Shown here: piece by piece, positions 1 through 7,030 of the stretch
Position numbering within the stretch: the first letter of the stretch is position 1
Layout of the letters: every line of letters begins with the position of its first letter
NCBI GenBank assembly: GCA_937975235.1
Contig: CALJUZ010000032.1
Location: 1 to 9,643 of the forward strand
DNA from: CALJUZ01 sp003387805
GTDB lineage: Bacteria; Bacillota; Limnochordia; Limnochordales; ZCTH02-B6
DNA: 9,643 nt
Reading direction: 5' to 3'
The notes under the pieces: model-generated
Databases searched by the model: none
Seen by the model: the letters and a program-made list of their open reading frames with translations, nothing else
What the model was told of the DNA's origin: nothing
Made by a program: the position numbers and the translations under genes

Positions 1-2
1 CC

Positions 3-1346
3 GGCGCCGGACACGAGCTGGAGCGCCACCTCATCGCCTGGCTGGACGCCGTTGAGAAAGGCCATCTTGTGGAGGCCCTGTCGCTGGCCGAGGACGTGCC
101 GGGCGAGGCCGGGGCCCGGCTGCGGCGCGTCAGCGAAGCGTGGAACCGCCGGCTGCTGGACCTGCAGACGTCGGTGTCCCGGGCCGTCGAGCAAGGCGCC
201 CGCCCGCTCATCGCCTCCAGCAGCCTGGCCGAGGCGACGCGTCTGCTGGACGACCAGACCAACCAGCTGGCCGCCTTGTCCGAAGAGCTGTCCGCCTCCG
301 TCATCGAGGTGGCGTCCAGCGCGGACCAGGTCGCGGAAGGCGCCGAAAGCGCGCTGGAACAGGTGGGCCTGGGCATGGAGCGCATCGGCCGGGCTTTGGC
401 CGGCATGATGGAGTCGGGCCGGGCCGTGGAGGAGCTGCAAGGGCACGTCCGCGAGATGGCCGGCTCCGTCGACCCGATCCGAGAGGTGCTGACGCTCATC
501 CGCGGCATCGCCGACCAGACGAACCTTCTGGCCCTCAACGCGGCCATCGAAGCCGCCCGGGCCGGCGCCCAGGGCCGGGGCTTCGCCGTGGTGGCCGACG
601 AAGTGCAGCGCCTGGCCGAGCGCACCAACGAAGCCGTCCGGGACGTGCAGGCCCGCATCGACACGCTGCAGCAAGGGGCCGACCGCGTCGGCCGGTCCAT
701 GGAAGAGATCGCGCGCCGCATGTCCGAGTGGACGGAGCTGTCGGCCGAAGGCCAAGAGGCGCTGGAGCACATGCGCACCGCGGTGGAGCAGGGCCTGCGG
801 CCCATCCGCGACATCGCCCACGCGGCCGACGAGCAGGCGCAGGCCGTCACCCAGTCCGCGGAAAGCACGGAGCAAATCACCCGGGTCACCAATGCGGTGC
901 GGGACAACGCGGCCGAGCTGGCCGCCATGGTGGCCGACTTGCAGGCCACCCTGCGGCACCTGCGCGAGAGCAACGCGGATCTGAACCTGCGGCTGGAAGC
1001 CCGGGATCTGCTGGAGCTGGCCAAAGGCGACCACGTCATCTGGGTGCAGCGCCTGCACGGCATGCTGCTGGGGCGGGAACGGCTGCGGCAGGAAGACGTG
1101 GCCGATCACACCCGCTGCCGCCTGGGCCGCTGGTATTACGGCCCCGACGGGCAGCGGCTGGCCGGGCACCCCGTTTTCCGCGCCGTGGAGGACCCGCACC
1201 GCCGCCTGCACGAGGCCGCGGCCCGGGCGGTGGAGGCGTGGAACGCCGGCCGGCGGGACGAAGCCGAGGAGCTGGTCCAGGAGGTGGCCTCCATCTCCCA
1301 CGAAATCTTGCCGCGACTGAGCGAGTTGCAAGGCCTGGTGGGCTGA
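3..1346 (+). CDS. Methyl-accepting chemotaxis protein with C-terminal CZB zinc-binding domain (5' partial)
   Basis: The frame is open from the window edge, so the true start lies upstream; 447 residues are visible, and the GTG at 69 is internal. The visible part has no membrane segment. It is a long coiled-coil signalling domain with the receptor hairpin tip at about residues 170-200 (DQTNLLALNAAIEAARAG, then GRGFAVVADEV), which in this family docks CheA and CheW. After a coiled-coil linker comes a CZB-type domain: His344 (DHVIW), Cys372 (CRLGRWYYG) and the pair His399/His403 (HRRLH) in visible numbering. These match the three-His/one-Cys zinc site described for CZB domains, as in the Helicobacter receptor TlpD. 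By analogy it may sense zinc-linked oxidants such as hypochlorite or another cytosolic redox signal; that is inference. Whether an upstream membrane or sensor domain exists cannot be seen. The next gene, a second receptor, has its own promoter. Confidence 0.93.
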   Translation, partial: GAGHELERHLIAWLDAVEKGHLVEALSLAEDVPGEAGARLRRVSEAWNRRLLDLQTSVSRAVEQGARPLIASSSLAEATRLLDDQTNQLAALSEELSASVIEVASSADQVAEGAESALEQVGLGMERIGRALAGMMESGRAVEELQGHVREMAGSVDPIREVLTLIRGIADQTNLLALNAAIEAARAGAQGRGFAVVADEVQRLAERTNEAVRDVQARIDTLQQGADRVGRSMEEIARRMSEWTELSAEGQEALEHMRTAVEQGLRPIRDIAHAADEQAQAVTQSAESTEQITRVTNAVRDNAAELAAMVADLQATLRHLRESNADLNLRLEARDLLELAKGDHVIWVQRLHGMLLGRERLRQEDVADHTRCRLGRWYYGPDGQRLAGHPVFRAVEDPHRRLHEAAARAVEAWNAGRRDEAEELVQEVASISHEILPRLSELQGLVG

Positions 1347-1358
1347 CCCGGCCGGGTC
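1345..1358. repeat. Perfect 14-bp palindrome overlapping the receptor stop codon
   Basis: GACCCGGCCGGGTC is a perfect palindrome starting on the last two bases of the TGA stop of the first chemoreceptor gene. It could fold at the end of the transcript, but no T-run follows, so it is not a standard intrinsic terminator. In DNA this GC-rich it may also be chance. Confidence 0.35.
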
Positions 1359-1396
1359 GCCGCGCCCGCGCGCAGGCCGGGCGCCGCCACGGGCAG

Positions 1397-1512
1397 CCGG
1401 GCGCAACAAGGCACGGCCGGCCGCAGCAGCGCACGGCGGGAACCGCAGCGGACGGCCGGAACAGCAACGCACGGCCGGGCGCAACAACGGACGGCCGGAA
1501 CAGCAACGCACG
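1397..1512. repeat. Degenerate 19-20 bp tandem repeat, six copies
   Basis: Six consecutive units start at 1397, 1417, 1437, 1456, 1475 and 1495. They follow the pattern CCGG, then a core resembling AACAGCAACGC or GCGCAACAA, then ACGG. Units 4 and 6 share CCGGAACAGCAACGCACG. The period alternates between 19 and 20 bp, so the array is not a codon-periodic coding repeat, and no start codon with a ribosome binding site is attached. The array fills the first half of the gap between the two chemoreceptor genes. Confidence 0.8.
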
Positions 1513-1542
1513 TCAGAGCCCGTGCGGGGCCCCGCCGGAGAC

Positions 1543-1556
1543 GCACCCATGGGTGC
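1543..1556. promoter_or_regulatory. Perfect 14-bp palindrome just upstream of the SigD-type promoter
   Basis: GCACCCATGGGTGC is a perfect inverted repeat ending four bases before the -35 element of the promoter at 1561-1588. That position would suit an activator or a repressor acting on the downstream chemoreceptor gene. No binding protein can be named from the sequence, and the operator role is inference. Confidence 0.4.
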
Positions 1557-1560
1557 ACTG

Positions 1561-1588
1561 TAAAGTCTCGGCGCGGTCGTGCCGATAT
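1561..1588 (+). promoter_or_regulatory. SigD / sigma-28 type promoter for the downstream chemoreceptor gene
   Basis: TAAAGTCT at 1561-1568, a 12-base spacer, then GCCGATAT at 1581-1588. The established flagellar sigma consensus is TAAAGTTT, about 11-12 bases, then GCCGATAA (E. coli FliA) or GCCGATAT (B. subtilis SigD). Here 15 of 16 consensus bases match. Transcription would begin around 1594-1597, giving a leader of about 90 nt to the GTG at 1683. A SigD promoter before a chemoreceptor fits the known class-III motility regulon, and it puts this receptor under its own promoter rather than in an operon with the upstream one. Confidence 0.82.
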
Positions 1589-1682
1589 TTTAGATTGGCG
1601 AGCGAGGTGGGTTTTGCGTCGCGCTGACAACTGAATCATCGGGCGACCTGCACGGCGACCATGTACTAAGGAGGCTCCTGCT

Positions 1683-3968
1683 GTGAACGTCCGCGCGCTG
1701 CTGCTGCCCGGCGAGGCCCTGATGAACCGCCTCCGCTTTGCCCCCAAGCTGCTGTTGATCTTGGTCCTCGTCGTCATTCCCCTCATCGCCTTTACGGTGT
1801 TTTACCTTTTCGACTTGTCCCGACAGCTTGAAACCGTCGAACAGGAGTTGCGCGGCGCGGCCTTCATTCAGCCCGTGGCCGATTTCATGCGCGTCGTGCA
1901 GCAGCACCGTGACGCCGTGGATCGCTCCGCCCGGGGCGACGCAACGGCGTTCCTGCGGCTGAGCGCGGCCCGGACCGCCGCTGAACGAGCGGTGGCGGAG
2001 CTGGACGCGCTGGTGGACCAACACCGCGACCGCCTGCCCGCCGTCACCGCGTGGCATGACATCAAAGCGTCGTGGAATGCGCTGGCGGCCGCCGGCGGCA
2101 CGCTGTCGGCCGCGGAGGCGTTTGACGCGCACTCGCTGCTCATTCAGCGGCTGCTGGTGTTTTTGACGCAGGTGGCCGACGAGTCGGGGCTGACACTGGA
2201 TCCCGAGCTGGACGCGTATTTCCTCATGGTGGCCGCCACCGAGACGTTCCCGCAAGTCACCGAATACATGGCCCGTCAGCGCACCATCGGCACGGCGGTG
2301 GCCGCCCGAGGCGCCACCACCGAGGAGGACCGCATCCGGCTGTACTCCAGCATGGACAGCGTGGCCGCCGCGCTGCAGCGCACCGAGGCCGGCATGACCC
2401 GCCTCTTCCAGTACGACGATTTCCTGCGGGGGCGGCTGCAGCGGCCCGCCGGCAACGCCTTGGCCGTCGTCGAGGAGCTGCAGCAGGCATTCTTGGAGAA
2501 CATTTTGGAGGCGCCCGTCATCACGGTGTCGTCCGAGCAGGTGTTCCAGCGCTCCAGCCGGGCCATTGACGCGGTCTTCGCCATGCACCGGGCCGTCACG
2601 GGCCACCTGGTGGACCGGCTGACGGCCCGGCGGGACGAGATGGCGCTGTTCCGGCGGGTGCTGACGCCCGCGGCCGTCGCGGGATTCCTGATGACCATTT
2701 ACTTGGTGACGTCGTTCTCGGTATCGTCGGTCAGCCGGCTGCGTACGCTGGAAGCGGCGGCGCTGCGGCTGGCGGAGGGCGATTTGCGCGAGAGCGGGCT
2801 GCAGGTGCAAGGCCGCGACGAGATCGCCCGCTGCATGCAGGCGGTCACCGACACGGCCCGCACGCTGCGGGAGCTCATCGACGGCGTGGTGGCTTCCGCG
2901 GACGCGGTGCACGCCTCGGCCGCGCAGCTGGTGGCGGCCGCGGACCAGTCGGCCGCCGCGGCGGAGAACGCGACGGAGGTCGTCGGCGCCCTGGCCGCCG
3001 ACGCCTCCAAGCAGGCCCAGGCCGCGGACACCGGGTTCGCGGCGGCGGCCCGGCTGCAGGAGAACGTGCAGCAGATCGAGGCCCGGGCGCGGCAGACGTC
3101 CGCGGAAGTGGACGGGGCCGCGGCGCTGGCCGGGCAAATGACCGCGGCGTCGCAGGCCATGGCGGAGCGGGCCGCCGCGCTGGCCGCGGAGACGGAGCGG
3201 GCGTCGGCCAAGGCCCGCGACGGCGCGCAGGTCATCCGCAGCACCGTCAGTTCCATGGGCAACATCCGGGAAGTCATCCAGGACACCGCGGCCGGCGTGC
3301 GGGAGCTGCACCGCCTGTCGGCCAAAATCGGCGAGATTACCGAACTCATCGCGGACATTACGGACCAGACCAACCTGCTGGCCCTCAACGCGGCCATCGA
3401 AGCCGCCCGGGCCGGCGCCCAGGGCCGGGGCTTCGCCGTGGTGGCCGACGAGGTGCGGACGCTGGCCTCCCGCTCCGCGGAATCGGCCCGGGAAATCGGC
3501 CGCGTCATTCAGGAGATTCAGCGGCGGGTCGAGCAGGCGGCGACGGCCATGGAGCGGGCCACGGAGCAGGTGGACGGCGGCGTGGCCATGGCCGCCCAAG
3601 CGGGCGAGGCGCTGCAGGCCATTTTGGCCGCCATCGAGCAGACGGCGCAAGGCGTGGCGGACATCGCCGCGGCCGCGCAGCAGGTGCAGGCCGACGGGCA
3701 GCGGGTGGCCGGGGCTTTGGCGGCCATCGCCCGGGCCGCCGAGGAGAACGCGGCCGCCACCGAGGAAATGGCCCGCGGCGCGGCGGAGATGGCCGGGGCG
3801 GCGCAGCTGACGGCCGCGACGGCCGAAAACAACGCGTCCGGGGCGGAGGAAGTGACCTCGTCCATCGAGGAGCTGAGCGCTGCCGCCCACGAGGCAGCCG
3901 CCTCGGCCCGCAGCCTGAACGAGATTGCCGACCGGCTGCACGAGCAGGTGCATCGGTTCCGGCTCTGA
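1683..3968 (+). CDS. Transmembrane methyl-accepting chemotaxis protein
   Basis: A complete receptor of 761 residues. The GTG start is preceded by TAAGGAGG at 1667-1674, eight bases away; an in-frame ATG at 1722 (residue 14, MNRLRFAP) is a possible alternative. Order of parts: a basic N-terminus, membrane helix at about 23-43, an external mostly helical sensor domain at about 45-320, second membrane helix at about 326-347, a HAMP-like linker to about 400, then the long cytoplasmic signalling coiled coil with its hairpin tip around Asp561-Gln-Thr-Asn. The sensor domain holds the motif LTLDPELDAYFLM, seen in many helical-bundle receptors and kinases; the ligand cannot be predicted. The C-terminus (EQVHRFRL) has no recognisable CheR/CheB-tethering pentapeptide. 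Expression is probably SigD-dependent from the promoter at 1561-1588. Family assignment is certain; the stimulus is unknown. Confidence 0.96.
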   Translation: MNVRALLLPGEALMNRLRFAPKLLLILVLVVIPLIAFTVFYLFDLSRQLETVEQELRGAAFIQPVADFMRVVQQHRDAVDRSARGDATAFLRLSAARTAAERAVAELDALVDQHRDRLPAVTAWHDIKASWNALAAAGGTLSAAEAFDAHSLLIQRLLVFLTQVADESGLTLDPELDAYFLMVAATETFPQVTEYMARQRTIGTAVAARGATTEEDRIRLYSSMDSVAAALQRTEAGMTRLFQYDDFLRGRLQRPAGNALAVVEELQQAFLENILEAPVITVSSEQVFQRSSRAIDAVFAMHRAVTGHLVDRLTARRDEMALFRRVLTPAAVAGFLMTIYLVTSFSVSSVSRLRTLEAAALRLAEGDLRESGLQVQGRDEIARCMQAVTDTARTLRELIDGVVASADAVHASAAQLVAAADQSAAAAENATEVVGALAADASKQAQAADTGFAAAARLQENVQQIEARARQTSAEVDGAAALAGQMTAASQAMAERAAALAAETERASAKARDGAQVIRSTVSSMGNIREVIQDTAAGVRELHRLSAKIGEITELIADITDQTNLLALNAAIEAARAGAQGRGFAVVADEVRTLASRSAESAREIGRVIQEIQRRVEQAATAMERATEQVDGGVAMAAQAGEALQAILAAIEQTAQGVADIAAAAQQVQADGQRVAGALAAIARAAEENAAATEEMARGAAEMAGAAQLTAATAENNASGAEEVTSSIEELSAAAHEAAASARSLNEIADRLHEQVHRFRL

Positions 3969-3993
3969 GCCCGGGGCGCGGGTTCGCGTGCGA

Positions 3994-4035
3994 TTGCAGG
4001 TGCGGGTGCGAGTGCAGGTGCGGGTGCGGGTGCGG
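3994..4035. repeat. Hexanucleotide tandem repeat (GTGCGG-like, seven units)
   Basis: Seven consecutive hexamers starting at 3994 (TTGCAG, GTGCGG, GTGCGA, GTGCAG, then GTGCGG three times), followed by related GC-rich runs (GTCGCGG, GGTGCGG, CCGCGGGGTTCGG) to about 4080. It lies 26 bp after the chemoreceptor stop codon. I see no gene in 3969-4246. The rest of that gap is GC-rich sequence with a small hairpin at 4174-4194. Confidence 0.8.
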
Positions 4036-4173
4036 GTCGCGGGGTGCGGGCCGCGGGGTTCGGGCCGCGGGCTGCGGGGTGCGCCTCGCTGACGGCCGCG
4101 CCGCCCGGCGGCGCCTTCGCCTCGTCGGCTGCGAACGTGGCCCTGGCCTCCAGCGACTTAGCCCGGCCAAGGA

Positions 4174-4194
4174 CTTCGCCCGGCCGAGGCGAAG
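4174..4194 (+). other. 7-bp hairpin in the leader of the patatin gene
   Basis: Arms CTTCGCC (4174-4180) and GGCGAAG (4188-4194) enclose the loop CGGCCGA. The second arm is also part of an 11-bp inverted repeat with 4114-4124 (CCTTCGCCTCG against CGAGGCGAAGG at 4185-4195), so two alternative foldings are possible. No T-run follows. This could be a leader structure or chance in GC-rich sequence. Confidence 0.3.
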
Positions 4195-4246
4195 GTCTTC
4201 TCCACCGCTCCCAATTCCCGGCCCTGCCGCTGCGAGGCGATGCGCC

Positions 4247-5107
4247 ATGGCGGAGTTGCTCCGCATTGACAGCGAGAAGTTTGGCCTGGTCTTGTCCGGC
4301 GGCGGCGCCCGCGGCGCCTATCAGATCGGCGTTTGGAAGGCCATGCACGAGCTGGGGCTGGACCGCCGCGTCAAAGCCGTCGCGGGGACGTCCGTTGGCG
4401 CCATCAACACGGCCCTGTTCTTGCAGGGCGACGTGGACCGGGCCGTGGAGGCGTGGCTGTCCGTCCACCCCGAGCAGGTGCTGCCGCTGGACCCGCGAGC
4501 GCAGCTGCGGCGGGTTTTGCGCCGCTTCGGCCTGGGCGCCCACGGCTGGGTGCAGGAGCTGGCCCGCATCGGCTTGTTTACCCGCCACGGCCTCAACGAA
4601 CTCATCGACAAGTACATCGACCTGGACCGGGTGTCCAAGTCCCGCATCCCGGCGTGGGTGACGTGCCGGCGGGTGCCGCCGGCCTTCGGCGGCCGGCCGC
4701 CGTGGCTTTCGCCGCCCGGCGACGACATCGAGTACCTGCAGCTCAACTACGAGCCGCCCGAGCGCATTCGCGCCTTCCTGCTGGCGTCGTCGGCCATCCC
4801 GCTGGTCTTCGGCGCCCAGCTCATCGACGGCGTGGAGTATGTGGACGGCGGCGTCGGCCTCCCGGCGGACCACACCCCGGTGACGCCCGTTTACGAGTAC
4901 GGCTGCGAAACCATCATTATTGTATACACCGAACGCCGGCAGAAGCTGGACCTCTCCCGCTTCCCCGGCGCCCGGTTCATCGAAGTCCTGCCCAGCCGGA
5001 GCCTGGGCGGTGTCCGCGGCACCTTCGATTTTTCGCCCGCGGGCATCCGCAGCCGCATGCAGCTGGGCTACGACGACGCCCGGCGCGTGTTTGGCGCGGC
5101 GGGCTGA
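4247..5107 (+). CDS. Patatin-like phospholipase / lipid acyl hydrolase
   Basis: A 286-residue protein of the patatin family, which cleaves acyl esters of phospholipids or other lipids with a Ser-Asp dyad. All three family signatures are visible: the oxyanion-hole loop GGGARG at residues 18-23, the nucleophile elbow GTSVG with Ser49, and the DGG motif with Asp200 (YVDGGVG). The length is usual for a minimal bacterial single-domain patatin. There is no signal peptide or membrane segment, so it is probably cytoplasmic or peripherally membrane-bound. I chose the ATG at 4247 because homology-like sequence begins there and GAGG lies nine bases upstream. A longer reading from GTG 4079 adds only low-complexity Arg-rich sequence. 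The natural substrate is unknown. It faces the sugar dehydrogenase gene tail to tail with 13 bp between stops, so no separate bidirectional terminator fits between them. Confidence 0.92.
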   Translation: MAELLRIDSEKFGLVLSGGGARGAYQIGVWKAMHELGLDRRVKAVAGTSVGAINTALFLQGDVDRAVEAWLSVHPEQVLPLDPRAQLRRVLRRFGLGAHGWVQELARIGLFTRHGLNELIDKYIDLDRVSKSRIPAWVTCRRVPPAFGGRPPWLSPPGDDIEYLQLNYEPPERIRAFLLASSAIPLVFGAQLIDGVEYVDGGVGLPADHTPVTPVYEYGCETIIIVYTERRQKLDLSRFPGARFIEVLPSRSLGGVRGTFDFSPAGIRSRMQLGYDDARRVFGAAG

Positions 5108-5120
5108 GCCGCCCGCTCCC

Positions 5121-6578
5121 TCAGTCCGCCGCCGGCACGATTTTGTACACTTTGCCCGTGCTGCCCATGGGCCCGGTCAGGTCCGTCGTCAGCACGTACA
5201 GCTCGCCGTCGGCGTCCTCGCCCATGCCCAGCACGTAGGCGTTGAGCTCGAGCACCACCTGCCAGGGCCACATTTCGCCCGGGCGGTCGGGCCGCTGCGC
5301 CGTCATGAGGACACCGCTGCCCCGGTTGAAACTTTGGCTCCAGTCGGCGAACACGTACTGACCCGCCAGCTCCGGCAGCGCCGTCCCCCGGTACACGTAC
5401 CCGCCGATGACGGTGATGCCCGGCCCGTCGGAGCCCGGCTGCTTGCGGTTCCGGTACTCGATGACGGGGTCGATGAGCGGCTCGCCCCGGGGACCCGTGG
5501 ACGGCCCTTCCGTGATGACGGCGTTGGGCCGGTTCGGGTCAAACCAGTGCGTGCCTTCTTTGATGCGCCAGCCGTAATTGCCGGGCTGCGAGACGATGCT
5601 GACCTCTTCCCACAGGTTCTGGCCCACGTCGGCCACGAACAGCTCCCGCCGGCCGCCCCGGTCAAACGACATCCGGAACGGATTGCGGAAGCCCCAGGCG
5701 TAGATTTCCGGCCGGCCCCCGCCGGCGGCGAACGGATTGTCCGGCGGGATGGCGTACGGGGCCGGTTCGGAGGGCGTGCTCGTGCTTGAGCCCGTGCCCG
5801 GGCCCGGGTCCGTGGCCGCGTGCGGGCTCGTGCCTGCACCCGTGCCCGCGTGCGGGCTCGTGCCTGCACCCGTGCCCGCGCCGCGCCCTTCCCGGCCGGC
5901 TGCGTCCACGTTCACGTCGATGCGCAAAATCTTGCCCAGCAGCGTGTTGACGTCCTGGGCGTTGCCCATGGGGCCGTGTCCCGGACCGTCGTCGTTGGCC
6001 CCGCCGCCGTCACCCACGGCGATGTACAGGTAACCGTCCGGGCCGAAGGCCAGCGCGCCGGCGTTGTGATTGGCCTGCGGCTGGTCGATTTCGAGGATGA
6101 CCCGCTCGGAACCGTGGTCCGCCCGGTTTGGATTGTCGGCGGACACCGTGAACTCCGAGACCCGCGACGTGTGATCCCATCCCGCCGGCGCCTCGGCCCG
6201 GCGCGGCGCGCTGTAGTACACGTAGAACCGCCCGTTGTCGGCGAATTCCGGGTGAAACGCAAAACCGAGCAGCCCCCGCTCGTCGTAGGCCTCCCGCAGC
6301 CGCACCATCCGGTCCTGCACGTCGAGGAACGGTTCCGGCAGCACCCGCCCGTCCTGGTCGATGATATAAACGAGGCCGATGCGGTCCACGACGAAACGGC
6401 GGCCCGTGCCGTCGGGCGGCGACGTCAGATGCACCGGCGAGTTGAAGCCGTCGGCGATCAGCTCCAGGCCGATGCCGGCCATGCCGGCCTGCGACTCCGT
6501 GGACGGCAGCCCGACGAGCAATGCGGCGGCCAAGACCACGGCCACGGACATCCATCCCACGAATCTCGTCCTCGTCAC
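5121..6578 (-). CDS. Secreted PQQ-dependent sugar dehydrogenase (glucose/sorbosone dehydrogenase family)
   Basis: A 485-residue six-bladed propeller oxidoreductase of the GSDH family (soluble aldose dehydrogenase, YliI/Asd-like), which oxidises aldose sugars with PQQ. I chose the GTG at 6578: AGGGGAGGG stands seven bases before it, and the signal peptide begins directly (RTR, then hydrophobic 9-24, probable cut after SQA at 31). Family motifs in order: LGFAFHPEF; NHNAGALAFGPDGYLYIAVGDGG with the putative catalytic His171; LGKILRID; AWGFRNPF with Arg298, equivalent to the PQQ-contacting Arg; DVGQNLWEEV; NYGWR; GGYVYRG; YVFADW. Between RIDVN and YAIPPDNP sits an extra stretch of about 50 residues (224-273) rich in Gly, Thr, Ser and Pro, encoded partly by a perfect 30-bp tandem duplication; it probably forms a surface loop. 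PQQ use is inferred from the family, and no PQQ-synthesis gene is present here. Export is probably by Sec. Confidence 0.9.
   Translation of the reverse strand: MTRTRFVGWMSVAVVLAAALLVGLPSTESQAGMAGIGLELIADGFNSPVHLTSPPDGTGRRFVVDRIGLVYIIDQDGRVLPEPFLDVQDRMVRLREAYDERGLLGFAFHPEFADNGRFYVYYSAPRRAEAPAGWDHTSRVSEFTVSADNPNRADHGSERVILEIDQPQANHNAGALAFGPDGYLYIAVGDGGGANDDGPGHGPMGNAQDVNTLLGKILRIDVNVDAAGREGRGAGTGAGTSPHAGTGAGTSPHAATDPGPGTGSSTSTPSEPAPYAIPPDNPFAAGGGRPEIYAWGFRNPFRMSFDRGGRRELFVADVGQNLWEEVSIVSQPGNYGWRIKEGTHWFDPNRPNAVITEGPSTGPRGEPLIDPVIEYRNRKQPGSDGPGITVIGGYVYRGTALPELAGQYVFADWSQSFNRGSGVLMTAQRPDRPGEMWPWQVVLELNAYVLGMGEDADGELYVLTTDLTGPMGSTGKVYKIVPAAD
5821..5880. repeat. Perfect 30-bp tandem duplication inside the sugar dehydrogenase gene
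   Basis: Positions 5821-5850 and 5851-5880 are identical. On the coding strand each unit reads as GAGTGAGTSPH-type sequence, ten codons, so the frame is kept. The flanking sequence to about 5770 is built of related hexamers (GTGCCC, GTGCCT, GGGCTC). No deletion or frameshift results, and the propeller motifs on both sides are intact. Confidence 0.92.
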
Positions 6579-6615
6579 GGCGGAGCCCTCCCCTGTCGTT
6601 TTTTCGACGCCCCCG

Positions 6616-6643
6616 GTCCGCACCATGCGCTGGCAGTGCGGAC
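6616..6643. other. 8-bp inverted repeat upstream of the sugar dehydrogenase gene
   Basis: Arms GTCCGCAC (6616-6623) and GTGCGGAC (6636-6643) are perfect and enclose a 12-base loop. The element ends 37 bp upstream of the GTG start at 6578, so it could be an operator or a leader hairpin. A short GTCG-TTTTTT-CGAC inverted repeat lies at 6595-6608, between it and the gene. I see no convincing -35/-10 pair on the minus strand. Confidence 0.4.
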
Positions 6644-6730
6644 TGTTGTTATCGTTTCCCCCGGCAGCCCGCGGCTCCTGCCCGGTTTTGCGGCGGCGCC
6701 GGGCCTGTCCCTGGCGCGGCGGATCATCCG

Positions 6731-6970
6731 GTCCCGCGTCCGCGCCTGAGTCCGTGCATGAGCCACGCCGGGGGCCATGCCCGAATCCACGCGGGAGCCA
6801 TGCCGGAGCCCATGCCTGCGCCCGTGCCTGGGCCCATGCCTAAGCTCGCCCATGAGTCCGTGCCCGAGCCATGCCGGGCGCAATGCCCGAATCCACTCCG
6901 GAGCCATGCCTGAGGCCGTGCCCGAGGCCACGCCTGAGTCCACACCGGGGGCAATGCCCGAGTCCACGCC
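6731..6970. repeat. Degenerate 12-bp tandem repeat, about twenty units
   Basis: Units of 11-12 bp follow the pattern GCCYGAGYCCRY, for example GCCTGAGTCCGT, GCCCGAATCCAC, GCCTGAGGCCGT and GCCCGAGTCCAC. The unit resembles the GTGCCYGNGCCC hexamer pairs inside the sugar dehydrogenase gene. Frames through it give four-residue periodic peptides (PEST-like on the plus strand, HGLR-like on the minus strand) with no ribosome binding site. The occasional 11-bp units break the frame, so I do not call a gene. Confidence 0.8.
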
Positions 6971-7030
6971 TTCGCCGACAACTGAGCTCGTGCCTGCGGC
7001 GCGGGTCGCCGCGCGCTGCGCCGTCAGCAC

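Noticed and set aside
1590..3953. 787-codon open frame on the minus strand
   Set aside because: It lies opposite the chemoreceptor gene, has low-complexity Arg/Gly/His/Leu composition and shows no family motif. It is a GC-driven shadow of the real gene.
4079..4246. N-terminal extension of the patatin protein from GTG 4079
   Set aside because: The added 56 residues are Arg/Ala/Pro-rich with no ribosome binding site, and family similarity starts right after ATG 4247.
6579..6626. Earlier start of the sugar dehydrogenase at 6626
   Set aside because: It would put 16 polar residues before the signal peptide. The GTG at 6578 has AGGGGAGGG at seven bases and begins directly with a normal signal-peptide n-region.
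6616..6660. Intrinsic terminator on the plus strand (hairpin followed by TGTTGTTATCGTTT)
   Set aside because: The T-run is interrupted and no plus-strand gene ends upstream. The site is better read as an inverted repeat in the leader of the minus-strand gene.
6575..7030. Periodic proteins on both strands across the 12-bp repeat (MPEST-like, HGLRHGS-like)
   Set aside because: A 12-bp repeat automatically gives four-residue periodic open frames. No ribosome binding site or conserved end is seen, and some units are 11 bp.
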